A stretch of 64,000 nt of DNA from Frigidibacter sp. (GCF_030695035.1 NZ_JAUYTT010000008.1:930001-994000), one strand, 5' to 3'. Positions 1 to 9,150 are shown, counted from the stretch's first letter. The notes: generated by a model from the letters alone, not told the origin. Made by a program: numbers and translations.

Positions 1-752
1 ACCTGTTCGGCGGGCTCGGACAGAACCTCTTCAACCCGGCGATGGTGGCGCGGGCGATGCTGGTGATCGCGCTGCCGGTGCAGATGACCACCTGGGTGGT
101 GCCGCCGGGCCTGCTGAACGGCCCCGACCTCTGGCAGGGCCTCGCCATCACCTTCGCGGGCGCGCAGGAGTATGACGCCATCTCCTCCGCCTCTACCCTC
201 AGTCAGATCCAGAGCCAGCTTGGCGCCGGGGCCAGCATGGCCGAGATCGCGCCGACGCTTCCCGACCTGCGCGCCCGGCTGATCGGCCTCATGCCCGGCA
301 GCCTGGGCGAGACAAGCACGCTACTGATCTTGCTGGGCGGGCTCGGGCTGATGGCCATGCGGATCATCTCGCCGGTGATCCCGCTGTCGGTTCTGGGCGC
401 GCTGGCGGTGCTGTCGGGGATCAGCGCTGCGCTGGCCCCGGGCCGTTTCGCACCGCCGATGCTGCACCTGACCTCGGGCTCGGTGATGCTGTGTGCCTTC
501 TTCATCGCCACCGACTATGTCACCTCGCCGGTCACCGCCGCGGGCAAGATGGTCTATGGCATCGGCATCGGCGCGCTGATCTTCGTGATCCGCAGCTTTG
601 GCGCCTTCCCCGAGGGCGTGGCCTTCGCGGTGCTGCTGATGAACGCCTGCACCCCGCTGATCGAAACCTATGTCCGCCCGCGGATCTTCGGCCGAACCCG
701 CAGCGGCAAACCCTTGCCCGCGCCCGGCAGCCCGCCGCGGGGCAAGCCATGA
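1..752 (+). CDS. rnfD: RnfD, electron transport complex membrane subunit (5' end missing)
   Basis: The frame is open from the left edge, so the N-terminus lies outside the window. RnfD is an integral membrane subunit of the Rnf complex, which couples ferredoxin:NAD+ electron transfer to an ion gradient and in Rhodobacter supplies reductant to nitrogenase. The family signature [17 protein letters not shown] opens the visible part. It is followed by a soluble loop and several hydrophobic helices, including one rich in Leu/Gly near 320-420 and the [19 protein letters not shown] stretch. In the loop where relatives carry covalently bound FMN on an SGAT-type motif, this protein reads DAISSASTL (174-200), a degenerate version. 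The stop overlaps the rnfG start (ATGA). Confidence 0.93.
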   Translation, partial: LFGGLGQNLFNPAMVARAMLVIALPVQMTTWVVPPGLLNGPDLWQGLAITFAGAQEYDAISSASTLSQIQSQLGAGASMAEIAPTLPDLRARLIGLMPGSLGETSTLLILLGGLGLMAMRIISPVIPLSVLGALAVLSGISAALAPGRFAPPMLHLTSGSVMLCAFFIATDYVTSPVTAAGKMVYGIGIGALIFVIRSFGAFPEGVAFAVLLMNACTPLIETYVRPRIFGRTRSGKPLPAPGSPPRGKP

Positions 753-1408
753 CCACCGTCCCGCCTCCCGCCGCAGCCCCCACCGGCTCCCCCCTCCGGC
801 TGGCGCTGATGCTGGGCCTGTTCTCGCTGGTCTCGGCGCTGCTGCTGTCCTGGGCCAGCGAGGCCACGCGCGCCCCCATCGCCGCCCGCGCCGCCGAAGA
901 CCTGCGCGCCTCGCTGCGGCAGGTGATCCCCGCCGATCTGCATGATAATGACCCCGCCGCCGACCTGCGCATCCTGCACGACGCTGAGGAAGGCAGGGTC
1001 ACCGTCCATGTCGCAGCCAGGGGCAGCACCGTCACCGGCCTGGCCTTCGAGCTGACGGGCCCGGGTTACAGCGGCGCAATCCGGGTGCTGATCGGCCTCG
1101 CCCCCGATGGCAGCCTGCTGGGGGTGCGGGTGCTGTCGCATACAGAAACGCCCGGCCTTGGCGACAAGATCGAGCGCGCCAAGAGCGACTGGATCGAGGC
1201 GTTCGACGGATTGTCGCTGACCGATCCCGGCCCCGCGGGCTGGAAGGTGCAGCGCGACGGTGGCCAGTTCGACCAGTTCTCGGGGGCCACCATTACCCCG
1301 CGCGCCGTGGTCCGCACCGTCCATCGCGGGCTGACCCTGTTCGCGCGTCACCGCGCAGAGCTGACCGCGCCCTTGCCCAGACCCCCTGACACGGAGCAAC
1401 AGCGATGA
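749..1408 (+). CDS. rnfG: RnfG, FMN-binding subunit of the Rnf complex
   Basis: The ATG at 749 overlaps the rnfD stop, so I chose it over the longer open frame upstream. The 219-residue protein has one N-terminal membrane helix (about residues 17-36) and a periplasmic FMN-binding domain. Family landmarks are [11 protein letters not shown] around residue 130 and the flavinylation motif SGAT at residues 178-181, with Thr181 (codon at 1289) as the expected FMN acceptor. In Rnf/Nqr systems ApbE attaches this FMN; an apbE gene lies at 48947-49909. The length fits the family. The stop overlaps the rnfE start (ATGA), so translational coupling is likely. Confidence 0.95.
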   Translation: MTTVPPPAAAPTGSPLRLALMLGLFSLVSALLLSWASEATRAPIAARAAEDLRASLRQVIPADLHDNDPAADLRILHDAEEGRVTVHVAARGSTVTGLAFELTGPGYSGAIRVLIGLAPDGSLLGVRVLSHTETPGLGDKIERAKSDWIEAFDGLSLTDPGPAGWKVQRDGGQFDQFSGATITPRAVVRTVHRGLTLFARHRAELTAPLPRPPDTEQQR

Positions 1409-2148
1409 CCGAATACTACGGCAAGATCCTCCGCGACGGGCTCTGGGACAAGAACATCGTCACCAGCCAGTTGCTGGCGCTCTGCCCGGCGCTGGCGGTC
1501 ACCGGCACCGCCACAAACGGGCTTGGCATGGGGCTGGCTACCACCGCCGTGCTGATCCTGTCGAACCTTGCCATTTCGGCGCTGCGCCGGGTGATCGCCC
1601 GCGAAATCCGCATCCCCGCCTTCGTGCTGATCATTGCCTGTATCGTGACGGTGGTCGATCTGGCGCTCAACGCCTTCGCCCATGACCTGCACAAGGTTCT
1701 GGGCCTGTTCATCGCGCTGATCGTGACCAATTGCGCGATCCTTGGCCGGGCCGAGGCCTTCGCCTCGCGCCGCGGCCTGGCCGCCTCGGCGCTGGACGGG
1801 TTGGCAATGGGGCTTGGCTTCACCGCGGCGCTGACGCTGATCGGCGCGCTGCGAGAGCTGCTGGGGTCGGGCACGATCTTTGCCCAGGCCTCCTTGCTGC
1901 TGGGTCCGCGCTTCGCCTTTCTGGAACGGACGGTGTTTCCGGATCATCCGGGCTTCCTGATCCTCATCCTGCCGCCCGGCGGCTTCATCGTTCTGGGGCT
2001 GATCCTGGCGCTGAAAGCAATGCTGGAAGCCCGCAAGCCCGGCCTGAGGCAGGAGCTTGAGGCGCTGCGGGGCGAGCGGATGTTCATCGCGGCGGGGGCG
2101 CTGGAACCCCGGGCCGACACCGGAGCCCAAGCCGGAGAGCCGTCATGA
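1405..2148 (+). CDS. rnfE: RnfE, integral membrane subunit of the Rnf complex
   Basis: This is a 247-residue polytopic membrane protein of the RnfE/NqrD family, with about six hydrophobic segments and little soluble sequence. Conserved pieces include the N-terminal [20 protein letters not shown], the [18 protein letters not shown] helix with its half-channel cysteine (Cys in IIAC), and [20 protein letters not shown] with the second cysteine. RnfA and RnfE use such cysteines to hold an intramembrane [2Fe-2S] centre. The start overlaps the rnfG stop and the end overlaps the rnfH start, both as ATGA, consistent with the usual rnfDGEH order. Confidence 0.96.
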   Translation: MTEYYGKILRDGLWDKNIVTSQLLALCPALAVTGTATNGLGMGLATTAVLILSNLAISALRRVIAREIRIPAFVLIIACIVTVVDLALNAFAHDLHKVLGLFIALIVTNCAILGRAEAFASRRGLAASALDGLAMGLGFTAALTLIGALRELLGSGTIFAQASLLLGPRFAFLERTVFPDHPGFLILILPPGGFIVLGLILALKAMLEARKPGLRQELEALRGERMFIAAGALEPRADTGAQAGEPS

Positions 2149-2402
2149 TCGTGGGCGTCGCCTATGCCAAGCCGACGGTGCAGGTCTGGAAACATGTCGA
2201 TGTGCCCGAGGCGGCCACCCCGCGCGAGGCTATCGAACGCTCAGGGTTGCTGGCCCAGTTCCCTGAAATCGACCTTGCGGTGATGAAGGTCGGCATCTTC
2301 GGGCAGATCTGCCCGCTCGACCGGCCGCTGAAGGAGGGCGACCGGGTCGAGATCTACCGCCCGATCCATCCCGAGGCCGAATTTCTGGAAAAGACCCGTT
2401 AA
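2145..2402 (+). CDS. rnfH: RnfH, ubiquitin-fold accessory protein
   Basis: This 85-residue protein has the RnfH-family pattern: an N-terminal beta strand (MIVGVAYA), a helix with ATPREAIERSGLL, the GIFGQICPLDRPLKEGDRVE stretch, and EIYRPIHPEAE near the C-terminus. RnfH has a beta-grasp fold and lies at the end of several rnf operons; its exact role is unknown. ATG overlaps the rnfE stop. It closes the rnf block; the next gene starts 28 bp on with its own purine-rich ribosome-binding site (AAAGGAG at about 2416). Confidence 0.93.
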   Translation: MIVGVAYAKPTVQVWKHVDVPEAATPREAIERSGLLAQFPEIDLAVMKVGIFGQICPLDRPLKEGDRVEIYRPIHPEAEFLEKTR

Positions 2403-2430
2403 GGACCACCCGCCCAAAGGAGACTTCCCG

Positions 2431-3438
2431 ATGCCAGATCCCAGCCGCCGCGCCTTTGCCCTTGGCCTTGCCGCCTGTGCCGGACTGGCCGGTGTGGGCC
2501 TTGCCGCGCGCCCCGCAAGCCAGCTTGTCGTCATCGGCGGCGGCCCGGCCGGGGCCGCCGCCGCGCTGGCACTGCGCCGCGCGAACCCGCGGGCCGAAGT
2601 GCTGCTGGTCGAGCGTGACCCGGCCCGCCTTGCCGCCACAGATACGGACCCGGCCGCCGCCCGCTTCAGCCCGCCGCGCAGCGGGGCAAGCCTTGCCCGG
2701 CTGACGGCGGCGGGCATCGGGGTGATGCTGGACGATGTGATGCAGATCGACTGGTCCGCCGCGCGGGCAGAGCTGTTCTCGGGCCGCCGCATCGCCTTTG
2801 ACGCGCTATTCCTTGCCCCCGGCACTGCAGCGCGCAACGAGGCGATTGCCGGTCTCGATGCCCATGCCCGCCATGCCTGGCCCGCCGCCTGGGGCAACCC
2901 GCGCGAGGCCCGGCGGCTGGCGGCGCAGCTGGCCGCCTTGCCCGCCGCCGGGCATGTGGTGCTGCGCCTGCCGCCCGCCGGGCTTGGCCATCCCGAGGCC
3001 GCGCTTGGCCGCGCGCTGGCGCTGGCGCAGTATCTGACCGCGCAGCGGCCCGCCGCCCGGCTGACGGTGCTGGATGCAGACCCCATCTCAGCGCTGGCCC
3101 CGGCCTTCGCCAAATCCGCGGCGGAGCGGGGCATCCTGCGCCAGGTCACCTGGGTTACCGCTGCCGACGGGGCGGGCCTGCGCGGCGTCGATGCCCGGCG
3201 CGGGCTGCTGGACACCGAAGCGGGGCTGATCCGCGCCGATGTCGTCAACTTCGTCCCGCCGCAGCAGGCCGGAACCATCGCCGTGACCGCCGGTCTGGTG
3301 GACGACAGCGGCTGGTGCCCCTGCGATGCGGGGGGCCGCTCGGCCCGGCGGCACGGCGCGGTCATTCTGGGCGATGCACGCAAGGGCGCCAAGCGAACGC
3401 TTGCCGCGGCGCTGGCCTCGGCGACCCGGATCGGCTGA
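2431..3438 (+). CDS. Tat-exported FAD/NAD(P)-type oxidoreductase, FccB-like, function unknown
   Basis: The 335-residue protein begins with a twin-arginine signal (SRRAFALGLAACAGLAGVG), so the folded flavoprotein is probably exported to the periplasm. A dinucleotide-binding motif follows directly (VVIGGGPAGAAAALALRR, about residues 32-49) with the acidic strand end LLVERD. The overall plan resembles the flavin subunit of flavocytochrome c sulfide dehydrogenase and sulfide:quinone reductases, but I see no conserved redox cysteine pair in the usual places. Apart from Cys15 in the signal, the only cysteines are in a WCPC element near the C-terminus. It follows rnfH after 28 bp, so cotranscription with rnf is likely. 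Its electron partner is unknown. Confidence 0.7.
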   Translation: MPDPSRRAFALGLAACAGLAGVGLAARPASQLVVIGGGPAGAAAALALRRANPRAEVLLVERDPARLAATDTDPAAARFSPPRSGASLARLTAAGIGVMLDDVMQIDWSAARAELFSGRRIAFDALFLAPGTAARNEAIAGLDAHARHAWPAAWGNPREARRLAAQLAALPAAGHVVLRLPPAGLGHPEAALGRALALAQYLTAQRPAARLTVLDADPISALAPAFAKSAAERGILRQVTWVTAADGAGLRGVDARRGLLDTEAGLIRADVVNFVPPQQAGTIAVTAGLVDDSGWCPCDAGGRSARRHGAVILGDARKGAKRTLAAALASATRIG

Positions 3439-3630
3439 CCCCGGCCCGCCCCTCTTCAAGGCGACACAAGGAGGTGCTATACAGCGCCAACCGGTGACCC
3501 CGTCCCACTCCGGCCATCGCAAGCTTCGGCGGAAATCGGCGCCTGTCCATGCCCGATTTGACACTCTGCCGGATCACAAGCAGTGTTCTTCCGCCAGAGC
3601 AGGGCGACAAGCGTCCCGGAGAGACGACAG

Positions 3631-3879
3631 ATGATCAGAGCCTATCCCCAGCAGGTCGTTGCGGCCGCCATGCAACCGCTTGCCGAGGTTGACGTGCCCC
3701 CCGCCCTGCGCGCAAGTATCCAGCGGCAGGGCCAGACGCTGCTTGCGCTTGCGGCTAATCTCTTGCACGCGGGGCTGGATGAACAACAAGTGCGCAGCGT
3801 CGTCGATAAGGCCTTCGCCTCGTATCGGGATGAACTGATCGCCGCGATTGTGGCACTGAGAGAGCGTGATGAAACATAA
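3631..3879 (+). CDS. Small helical protein of unknown function
   Basis: An 83-residue product that I do not recognise. I chose the ATG at 3631 because CGGAGAG lies just upstream at about 3616-3622; an in-frame ATG at 3583 lacks a clear site. The protein looks largely alpha-helical (ALRASIQRQGQTLLALAANL), has no signal peptide, and ends in a charged tail (ALRERDET). Its 3' end overlaps the start of the downstream GAF-GGDEF gene, so the two are translationally coupled and it may act with that cyclase. The arrangement suggests a small partner or sensor protein, but this is inference. Confidence 0.6.
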   Translation: MIRAYPQQVVAAAMQPLAEVDVPPALRASIQRQGQTLLALAANLLHAGLDEQQVRSVVDKAFASYRDELIAAIVALRERDET

Positions 3880-4858
3880 CCAACGGGTGCAGGACGAAAT
3901 GGGGCGCCTGGCGGCCCTGCGTCGCTACGCCATCCTCGACACGCCCGCCGCGGAACCTTTCGACAAGCTGACCCAGCTTGTCCGCGACGTTCTGGGCGTG
4001 CCCATCGCCGCCGTCAGCCTGGTCGACGCCGAACGCCAGTGGTTCAAGTCCATCGTTGGGCTACCCGTCTGCGAGACCTCGCGCGAGGTGTCGTTTTGCA
4101 GCCATGCCATCCGGCGGAACGAGCCGATGCTGGTTCCGGACGCCACAGAAGATCCGCGCTTTGCAATGAACCCGCTGGTGACAGGCGATCCCGGGATCCG
4201 CAGCTATCTTGGCATCCCGCTGACCACGCCCGATGGCTACAATCTGGGCGCGCTCTGCGCGATTGATACCCAGCCGCGCCGCTTCGATGCCACCCAGATC
4301 GCGGTGATGCAGAGCTTTGCCAACCTGGTTCTCAACGAGCTGGAGCTGCGGCAGATCGCCATGAGCGACGGCTTGACCGGCGCGATGACCCGCCGCGGCT
4401 TGGTCGAGGCCGCCGAGCGAGAGATCGCACGGTCCCGCAGATACGGCAGCGCGGCATCGGTCATCGTGCTGGATGTAGACCACTTCAAGCTGGTGAATGA
4501 TGTCTATGGCCACCCCACCGGCGACGCCGTCCTGCGCATGATTGCGCAGCGATGCATGGGCGCCTTGCGGGAGGGGGACCTGTTCGGCCGCCTCGGCGGC
4601 GAAGAGTTCGCGGTGTTGCTGCCGCAGACCGATGCCAAGGGCGCGCTCGACCTGGCAGAGCGGCTGCGCGAGGTGGTGGCCGCCGCGCCGGTGGATGCCA
4701 ATGGCGTTTCGCTGCGCGTGACCGCCAGTTTTGGCGTCTGCAGCCTGACAGGTGACATCGAGACAGCCGATGTCTGGCTGGCTGTGGCCGATGCCCTGCT
4801 CTACGAGGCCAAGGCGGGCGGGCGAAACTGCTGTCGCAGTTCGGTGCCCAGCCAGTAG
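3869..4858 (+). CDS. GAF-GGDEF diguanylate cyclase
   Basis: This protein of about 329 residues is cytoplasmic. The N-terminal half is a GAF domain of the type often fused to cyclases (LRRYAILDTPAAEPFDKL at the front, then SFCSHAI and GSYLGIPL-like IRSYLGIPLTTPDG). The C-terminal half is a GGDEF domain with an intact GGEEF active site and an upstream RxxD inhibitory site (REGD, five residues before GGEEF). It should therefore make cyclic di-GMP and be product-inhibited. A GTG at 3866 directly precedes the ATG at 3869; either could initiate. It overlaps the preceding small gene by 11 bp. No membrane segment is seen. Confidence 0.92.
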   Translation: MKHNQRVQDEMGRLAALRRYAILDTPAAEPFDKLTQLVRDVLGVPIAAVSLVDAERQWFKSIVGLPVCETSREVSFCSHAIRRNEPMLVPDATEDPRFAMNPLVTGDPGIRSYLGIPLTTPDGYNLGALCAIDTQPRRFDATQIAVMQSFANLVLNELELRQIAMSDGLTGAMTRRGLVEAAEREIARSRRYGSAASVIVLDVDHFKLVNDVYGHPTGDAVLRMIAQRCMGALREGDLFGRLGGEEFAVLLPQTDAKGALDLAERLREVVAAAPVDANGVSLRVTASFGVCSLTGDIETADVWLAVADALLYEAKAGGRNCCRSSVPSQ

Positions 4859-4904
4859 CCGCTGCGGCCGTCAATGGGATGACTGGCCGTGCAACAGCGC
4901 TCTG

Positions 4905-5825
4905 TCATCCCCCCGCAGGCAAAAGACCGTATCGCGTTTCCAGCGCCCCCTCGACCTGCGCCGCGAACTTTGCCGCGGCGACCGGCAGGGTGCGGCCGCG
5001 CAGCTGACACAGGTAAAGCCGCCCTTCGGGAATGTCGCGGGTATCGACGGGGCGCGAGATGACGCCTTCGCTTGCCGCCTCGCCCGGCAAGCCGATGGGG
5101 ATCTGAAAGCTGATCAGCTGCTCTTGCGCCGGATAGCGGCGCAGAAAGTCGAAATTATCGGATTCGAGCACGGTTCGCAGCCGAACGGAAAACCGCAAAA
5201 GCGCAAGGTCGATCAGCGCCCGCACCCCGTATTGCGCTGTCGGCAGCCCCACCGGATAGGCCGCGCAATCGCGCAGCCTGACGGTTTCACGCCCGGCAAG
5301 CGGGTGGTCGGTGGCCATTACCGCATGGATCTGCTGGCGAACAGTGGACAGGATCTGCACCTCTGACAGCCGGATCGGCTCAAAGACCAGCGCAAGGTCG
5401 GCCGAATGTTCGACCAGCGCTGCCTCTGCCGCGGCGCGGTCGCGCAGATGCACACCAAAGCTGACGCCCGGATGCGCGCGGCGGTAGCGGCCGATCTGCT
5501 CGGGCAGGAAGAACGGTAGCAGCGCCTGCGAGCAGGCGATCGAGACATGGCCGCGCCGCTCGCCGGCAAGATCGGCAAGCTGGCTGCGAAGCCGCTCAAA
5601 ATCCGAGGCCTGATTGCGCAGATGGGTCACCAGCAGCTCTCCGGCGGTCGAAAGCCGCACACCGCGCGGCAACCGCTCGAAAATCGGCACGCCCAGATCC
5701 TCCTCCAGCGCCAGAACCCGGCGGTTCAGCGCGGTCGAGGTGATCGACAGCATCTCGGCCGCCTTCCGGATCGACCCGGCGCGGGCGATCACGTCGATGA
5801 ACTGATGCGGCGCGAGTGGATGCAT
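4905..5825 (-). CDS. LysR-family regulator, divergent to the biuret-type operon
   Basis: The protein has 306 residues. The ATG at 5825 gives a normal LysR start (MHPLAPHQFIDVIARAGSIR) with the winged-helix motif RKAAEMLSITSTALNRRVLALEEDLG; longer frames upstream lack family similarity. The C-terminal two-thirds is a substrate-binding fold beginning at about residue 90 (GHVSIACSQALLPFFLP). It is transcribed away from the transporter/hydrolase operon at 5982, the usual position of a LysR activator relative to its target, so it probably controls that operon and itself. A TGCAG-N7-CTGCA inverted repeat at 5841-5857 is the likely binding site. The effector is unknown; biuret or a related ureide is a guess. 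Confidence 0.9.
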   Translation of the reverse strand: MHPLAPHQFIDVIARAGSIRKAAEMLSITSTALNRRVLALEEDLGVPIFERLPRGVRLSTAGELLVTHLRNQASDFERLRSQLADLAGERRGHVSIACSQALLPFFLPEQIGRYRRAHPGVSFGVHLRDRAAAEAALVEHSADLALVFEPIRLSEVQILSTVRQQIHAVMATDHPLAGRETVRLRDCAAYPVGLPTAQYGVRALIDLALLRFSVRLRTVLESDNFDFLRRYPAQEQLISFQIPIGLPGEAASEGVISRPVDTRDIPEGRLYLCQLRGRTLPVAAAKFAAQVEGALETRYGLLPAGG

Positions 5826-5840
5826 GAGTGGTGCAATTCC

Positions 5841-5857
5841 TGCAGCGGTTGACTGCA
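5841..5857. promoter_or_regulatory. Probable LysR operator (TGCAG-N7-CTGCA)
   Basis: This perfect 5-bp inverted repeat with a 7-bp spacer lies 16 bp before the lysR start, in the 156-bp divergent region before the transporter operon. Its size and dyad fit LysR recognition sites. No clear sigma-70 promoter could be assigned with confidence. A TTGACT inside the repeat could serve as a -35 hexamer for the plus strand, but no good -10 follows. Confidence 0.45.
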
Positions 5858-5981
5858 AAACTAGCACAAGACGGCAGCGGTTCAATCCCGCATCCTTGCC
5901 CTCAGATATCCCGAGCGGGGCGAGTCGCCGGCCAGACGGCCAGCACAACAACGCCCCCGGACCCTGACATGGAGACGCGAA

Positions 5982-7118
5982 ATGCCCGCCCCCTATCTCT
6001 TGCCCCGCTCCACCCTGTCGCGCCGTGATCTGCTGCGCGGCACTGCAGCCCTTGGCGGCGCCGCGGCGCTGTCGGCCCTGCCCCGTCCGCTGCGGGCACA
6101 GGGCGATCTGACCGTGGGGTTCCTCTATGTCGGCCCGCGCGACGACTTTGGCTACAACCAGGCACACGCGCTTGGGGCGGCGGCGGTGAAAGAGATCCCG
6201 GGCGTCATCGTGGTCGAAGAGGAAAACGTCCCCGAGACCAATGATGTGCAGCAATCGATGGAATCGATGATCAACCTTGACGGGGCGGCGCTGCTGTTCC
6301 CCACCTCGTTCGGCTATTTCGACCCCCATATCCTGACGACCGCGCCCAAATACCCCGATGTCCGTTTCCAGCATTGCGGCGGCCTGTGGACCGAGGGCCA
6401 TCCGGCCAACGCCGGCAGCTACTTCGGCTATATCGGCATGGGCCAGTACCTGAACGGCGTTGCGGCGGGTCATGTGACCAAGTCAAAGAAGATCGGCTTC
6501 GTCGCGGCCAAGCCGATCCCGCAGGTGCTGCTGAACATCAACTCCTTCCTGCTGGGGGCCCGCGCGGTGGATCCGTCGATCACCTGCCAGGTCATCTTCA
6601 CCGGCGAATGGTCGCTGGCCGTTAAGGAGGCTGAGGCGACCCATGCGCTGGTCGATGCCGGCTGCGATGTCATCACCTGCCATGTCGACGGGCCCAAGGT
6701 CGTAGTCGAGGTGGCGTCGGGCCGCGGCGCCTATGTGGGCGGCTATCATGCCGACCAATCCTCGCTGGCGCCCGAGCTATACCTGACCGGCGCCGAATGG
6801 AACTGGGCCAAGGTCTATACCGACATGGTTACCGCCACGCTGAACGGCGAGCCGATCCCGAACTTCGTGCGCGGCGGGCTGGCCGAGGGCTTCGTCAAGA
6901 TGTCACCGCTTGGCCCGGCGGTGCCCGATGCCGGCCGCGCCCAGTTCGAGGCGATCAAGGCCGAGATCGAGAAGGGTGGCTTCAGCGTCATCAAGGGCCC
7001 GCTCAAGGACAATCAGGGCAATGTCGTCGCCACCGAGGGCCAGGCCTTCCTTGAGACCGATCCGGTTCTGGAAGGTATGAGCTACCTCGTCGACGGCGTC
7101 CTCGGCGCCACCTCGTAA
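5982..7118 (+). CDS. BMP-family ABC transporter substrate-binding protein
   Basis: The 378-residue protein starts with a Tat-type signal (SRRDLLRGTAALGGAAALSAL, cleavage near LRAQG). The mature part matches the basic membrane protein (BMP/PnrA/Med) family: VGFLYVGPRDDFGYNQAHALGA at the front, then INLDGAALLFPTSFGYFD and the C-terminal half with LTGAEWNWAKVYTDMV. Known members bind purine nucleosides or related compounds. Here the neighbours are ureide-type hydrolases, so the ligand may be biuret or triuret. GGAG sits 7 bp before the ATG. It is the first gene of the operon, 12 bp ahead of the first permease. Confidence 0.9.
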   Translation: MPAPYLLPRSTLSRRDLLRGTAALGGAAALSALPRPLRAQGDLTVGFLYVGPRDDFGYNQAHALGAAAVKEIPGVIVVEEENVPETNDVQQSMESMINLDGAALLFPTSFGYFDPHILTTAPKYPDVRFQHCGGLWTEGHPANAGSYFGYIGMGQYLNGVAAGHVTKSKKIGFVAAKPIPQVLLNINSFLLGARAVDPSITCQVIFTGEWSLAVKEAEATHALVDAGCDVITCHVDGPKVVVEVASGRGAYVGGYHADQSSLAPELYLTGAEWNWAKVYTDMVTATLNGEPIPNFVRGGLAEGFVKMSPLGPAVPDAGRAQFEAIKAEIEKGGFSVIKGPLKDNQGNVVATEGQAFLETDPVLEGMSYLVDGVLGATS

Positions 7119-7129
7119 GGCGCGCGCAG

Positions 7130-8212
7130 ATGGCGGTCGCGGAACAGGGAATGCAGGGCGCGGGCGGCGGGCTGGCACTTCTGCGCCGGGCAGAGCCGGT
7201 GGCGATCCCGGTGCTGGCACTGATGGCGGGCCTCGGGGTCTTCGGGCTGTTCCTGCTGACGCAGGGCCGCTCACCGCTGGCCTTCATGACTTATGTCTGG
7301 CAGGGCGGCTTCGGGTCAGCCTTTTCGTGGCAGAACACGCTGTCGCGCACCGCGCCCTTGCTGATGGCGGCGCTCTGTGTGGCACTTCCGGCGCGGCTGG
7401 GGCTGGTGGTGATCGGCGGCGAGGGTGCCATCGTGCTTGGCGGCGTTGCCGCTGGGGCATTGGCGCTGCCGCTGGCCACCGCACCGGGCGCGATTGGCGT
7501 CCCGCTGATGGCACTGGCGGCGATGGCGGTCGGCGGGCTTTGGATCGGGGCGGCGGGCGCGCTGCGACATTACCGCGGGGTGAACGAGACAATCTCCAGC
7601 CTGCTGTTGTCCTATATCGCCATCGCGCTGATGAACCATCTGGTCGAGGGGCCGCTGCGTGATCCCGCCAGCCTGAACAAGCCCTCCACCGCGCCGCTGG
7701 CCGAACCGCTGCGCGTGGGTGATCTGCCGGGACTGTCGGTGCATTGGGGCCTGGCCCTCGGCATCCTCGCATGCCTCCTCGCCTGGGTGCTGATCGAGCG
7801 CACGACCTGGGGCTTTGCCGCCCGTATCGCCGGCGGCAATGTCCGCGCGGCGCAGGTGCAGGGGCTGCCGGTGGGCAAGCTGATCCTGGGCTTCTCGGCG
7901 CTTGGCGGCGCCTTTGCCGGGCTGGCCGGATATTTCGAGGTGGCGGCCGTGCATGGCTCGGCCAATGCCTCGCTGGCGGCGGGCTATGGCTATACCGGCA
8001 TCCTGATCGCCTTTCTGGCCCGCCACAATGCGCTGGCGATCATCCCGGTGGCGATCCTTCTGGCGGGGTTCGACGCCTCATCGGGCCTTGTGCAGCGGCG
8101 GATGGATCTGCCCGATGCCACGATGCAGGTGCTGCAGGGCATCGTGTTCATGGCGATTTTGATGTCGGACGCGGCCTATGGCCGGCTGCCCTTCTTCAAG
8201 ACGAAAGGATAG
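7130..8212 (+). CDS. ABC transporter permease, BMP-associated (YufP-like)
   Basis: The 360-residue integral membrane protein belongs to the branched-chain/ribose permease superfamily in the subgroup that works with BMP proteins. It has about nine hydrophobic segments and the conserved pieces ARLGLVVIGGEGAIVLGGV and YRGVNETISSLLLSYIAIALMN, typical of YufP-like partners. It pairs with the second permease starting 8 bp downstream. Together with the BMP protein and the two-domain ATPase (9825-11372) it forms a complete importer. Confidence 0.92.
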   Translation: MAVAEQGMQGAGGGLALLRRAEPVAIPVLALMAGLGVFGLFLLTQGRSPLAFMTYVWQGGFGSAFSWQNTLSRTAPLLMAALCVALPARLGLVVIGGEGAIVLGGVAAGALALPLATAPGAIGVPLMALAAMAVGGLWIGAAGALRHYRGVNETISSLLLSYIAIALMNHLVEGPLRDPASLNKPSTAPLAEPLRVGDLPGLSVHWGLALGILACLLAWVLIERTTWGFAARIAGGNVRAAQVQGLPVGKLILGFSALGGAFAGLAGYFEVAAVHGSANASLAAGYGYTGILIAFLARHNALAIIPVAILLAGFDASSGLVQRRMDLPDATMQVLQGIVFMAILMSDAAYGRLPFFKTKG

Positions 8213-8219
8213 GCGGCGC

Positions 8220-9143
8220 ATGGAAAACGACCTTGGCCTCTGGGCCGTCCCCCTTGCGGTCATCGGCGGAGCGATCCGCGTGTCCACCCCGATCCTGTTC
8301 GTCAGCCTGGGCGAGACGCTGACCGAGCGGTCGGGCCGCATCAACCTTGGCCTTGAAGGCACGCTGGTTCTGGGCGCCATGACCGGATACGCGACCGCGG
8401 TGATGACCGGCAGCCCCTGGGCGGGCGTCCTTGTGGCGGCGCTTGCCGGGGCGATGTTCGGGCTGGTGCATGGGTTGATCTGCTCGATGTCCCGGGTCAA
8501 CGACATCGCCATCGGCATTGCCATGATGCTTCTGGGCAGCGGGCTTGCCTTCTACTTCGGCAAACCCTTCATCCAGCCCGCCGCGCCGGACCTGCCGGCC
8601 ATTCCCCTTGGCGGCTGGTCGAGCCTGCCGCAGGTGCAGGCGGCGCTGACCGTCAACGTGCTGTTCGTCATCGGCATCGCCGCAGCGCTGGCGCTGGCCT
8701 GGGCGTTGCGCAGCACCCGCCCCGGCCTGATCCTGCGCGTCGTGGGCGATTCCACCGATGCCGCCCGGGCGATGGGCCTGAACCCTGCCCTGATCCGCAC
8801 GGCGGCCACCGCGCTTGGCGGCGCCTTTGCCGGGGTCGGCGGCGCGTATCTGTCGCTCTACTACCCCGGCAGCTGGAATGAGGGCATCTCCTCGGGTCAG
8901 GGCCTGATGGCCGTCGCGCTGGTGATCTTCGCGCGCTGGTCGCCGGTCAACTGCCTCTGGGCTGCGCTGCTGTTCGGCGGGGCGGGTGCGCTTGGCCCGG
9001 CGCTGCAATCGGTCGGCGTGACGCAGGGCTACTACCTCTTCTACGCCGCGCCCTATGTGCTGACGCTTGGCGTGCTGATCGCCACCTCCTCGCCAAGCCG
9101 TGCGCTCAGCGGCGCGCCGGGCGAGCTGTCCATCACCAAATGA
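8220..9143 (+). CDS. ABC transporter permease, BMP-associated (YufQ-like)
   Basis: I chose the ATG at 8220 ([20 protein letters not shown]), 8 bp after the previous stop. The 307-residue product has the YufQ-like hallmarks [18 protein letters not shown] and [20 protein letters not shown] near the N-terminus. Near the C-terminus it has the [20 protein letters not shown] loop that typifies this subgroup. It is the second membrane half of the BMP-type importer. The next gene, a cysteine hydrolase, starts 7 bp on, and the importer ATPase comes only after that enzyme. Transport and catabolic genes are therefore interleaved in one transcript. Confidence 0.92.
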   Translation: MENDLGLWAVPLAVIGGAIRVSTPILFVSLGETLTERSGRINLGLEGTLVLGAMTGYATAVMTGSPWAGVLVAALAGAMFGLVHGLICSMSRVNDIAIGIAMMLLGSGLAFYFGKPFIQPAAPDLPAIPLGGWSSLPQVQAALTVNVLFVIGIAAALALAWALRSTRPGLILRVVGDSTDAARAMGLNPALIRTAATALGGAFAGVGGAYLSLYYPGSWNEGISSGQGLMAVALVIFARWSPVNCLWAALLFGGAGALGPALQSVGVTQGYYLFYAAPYVLTLGVLIATSSPSRALSGAPGELSITK

Positions 9144-9150
9144 GGATGCC

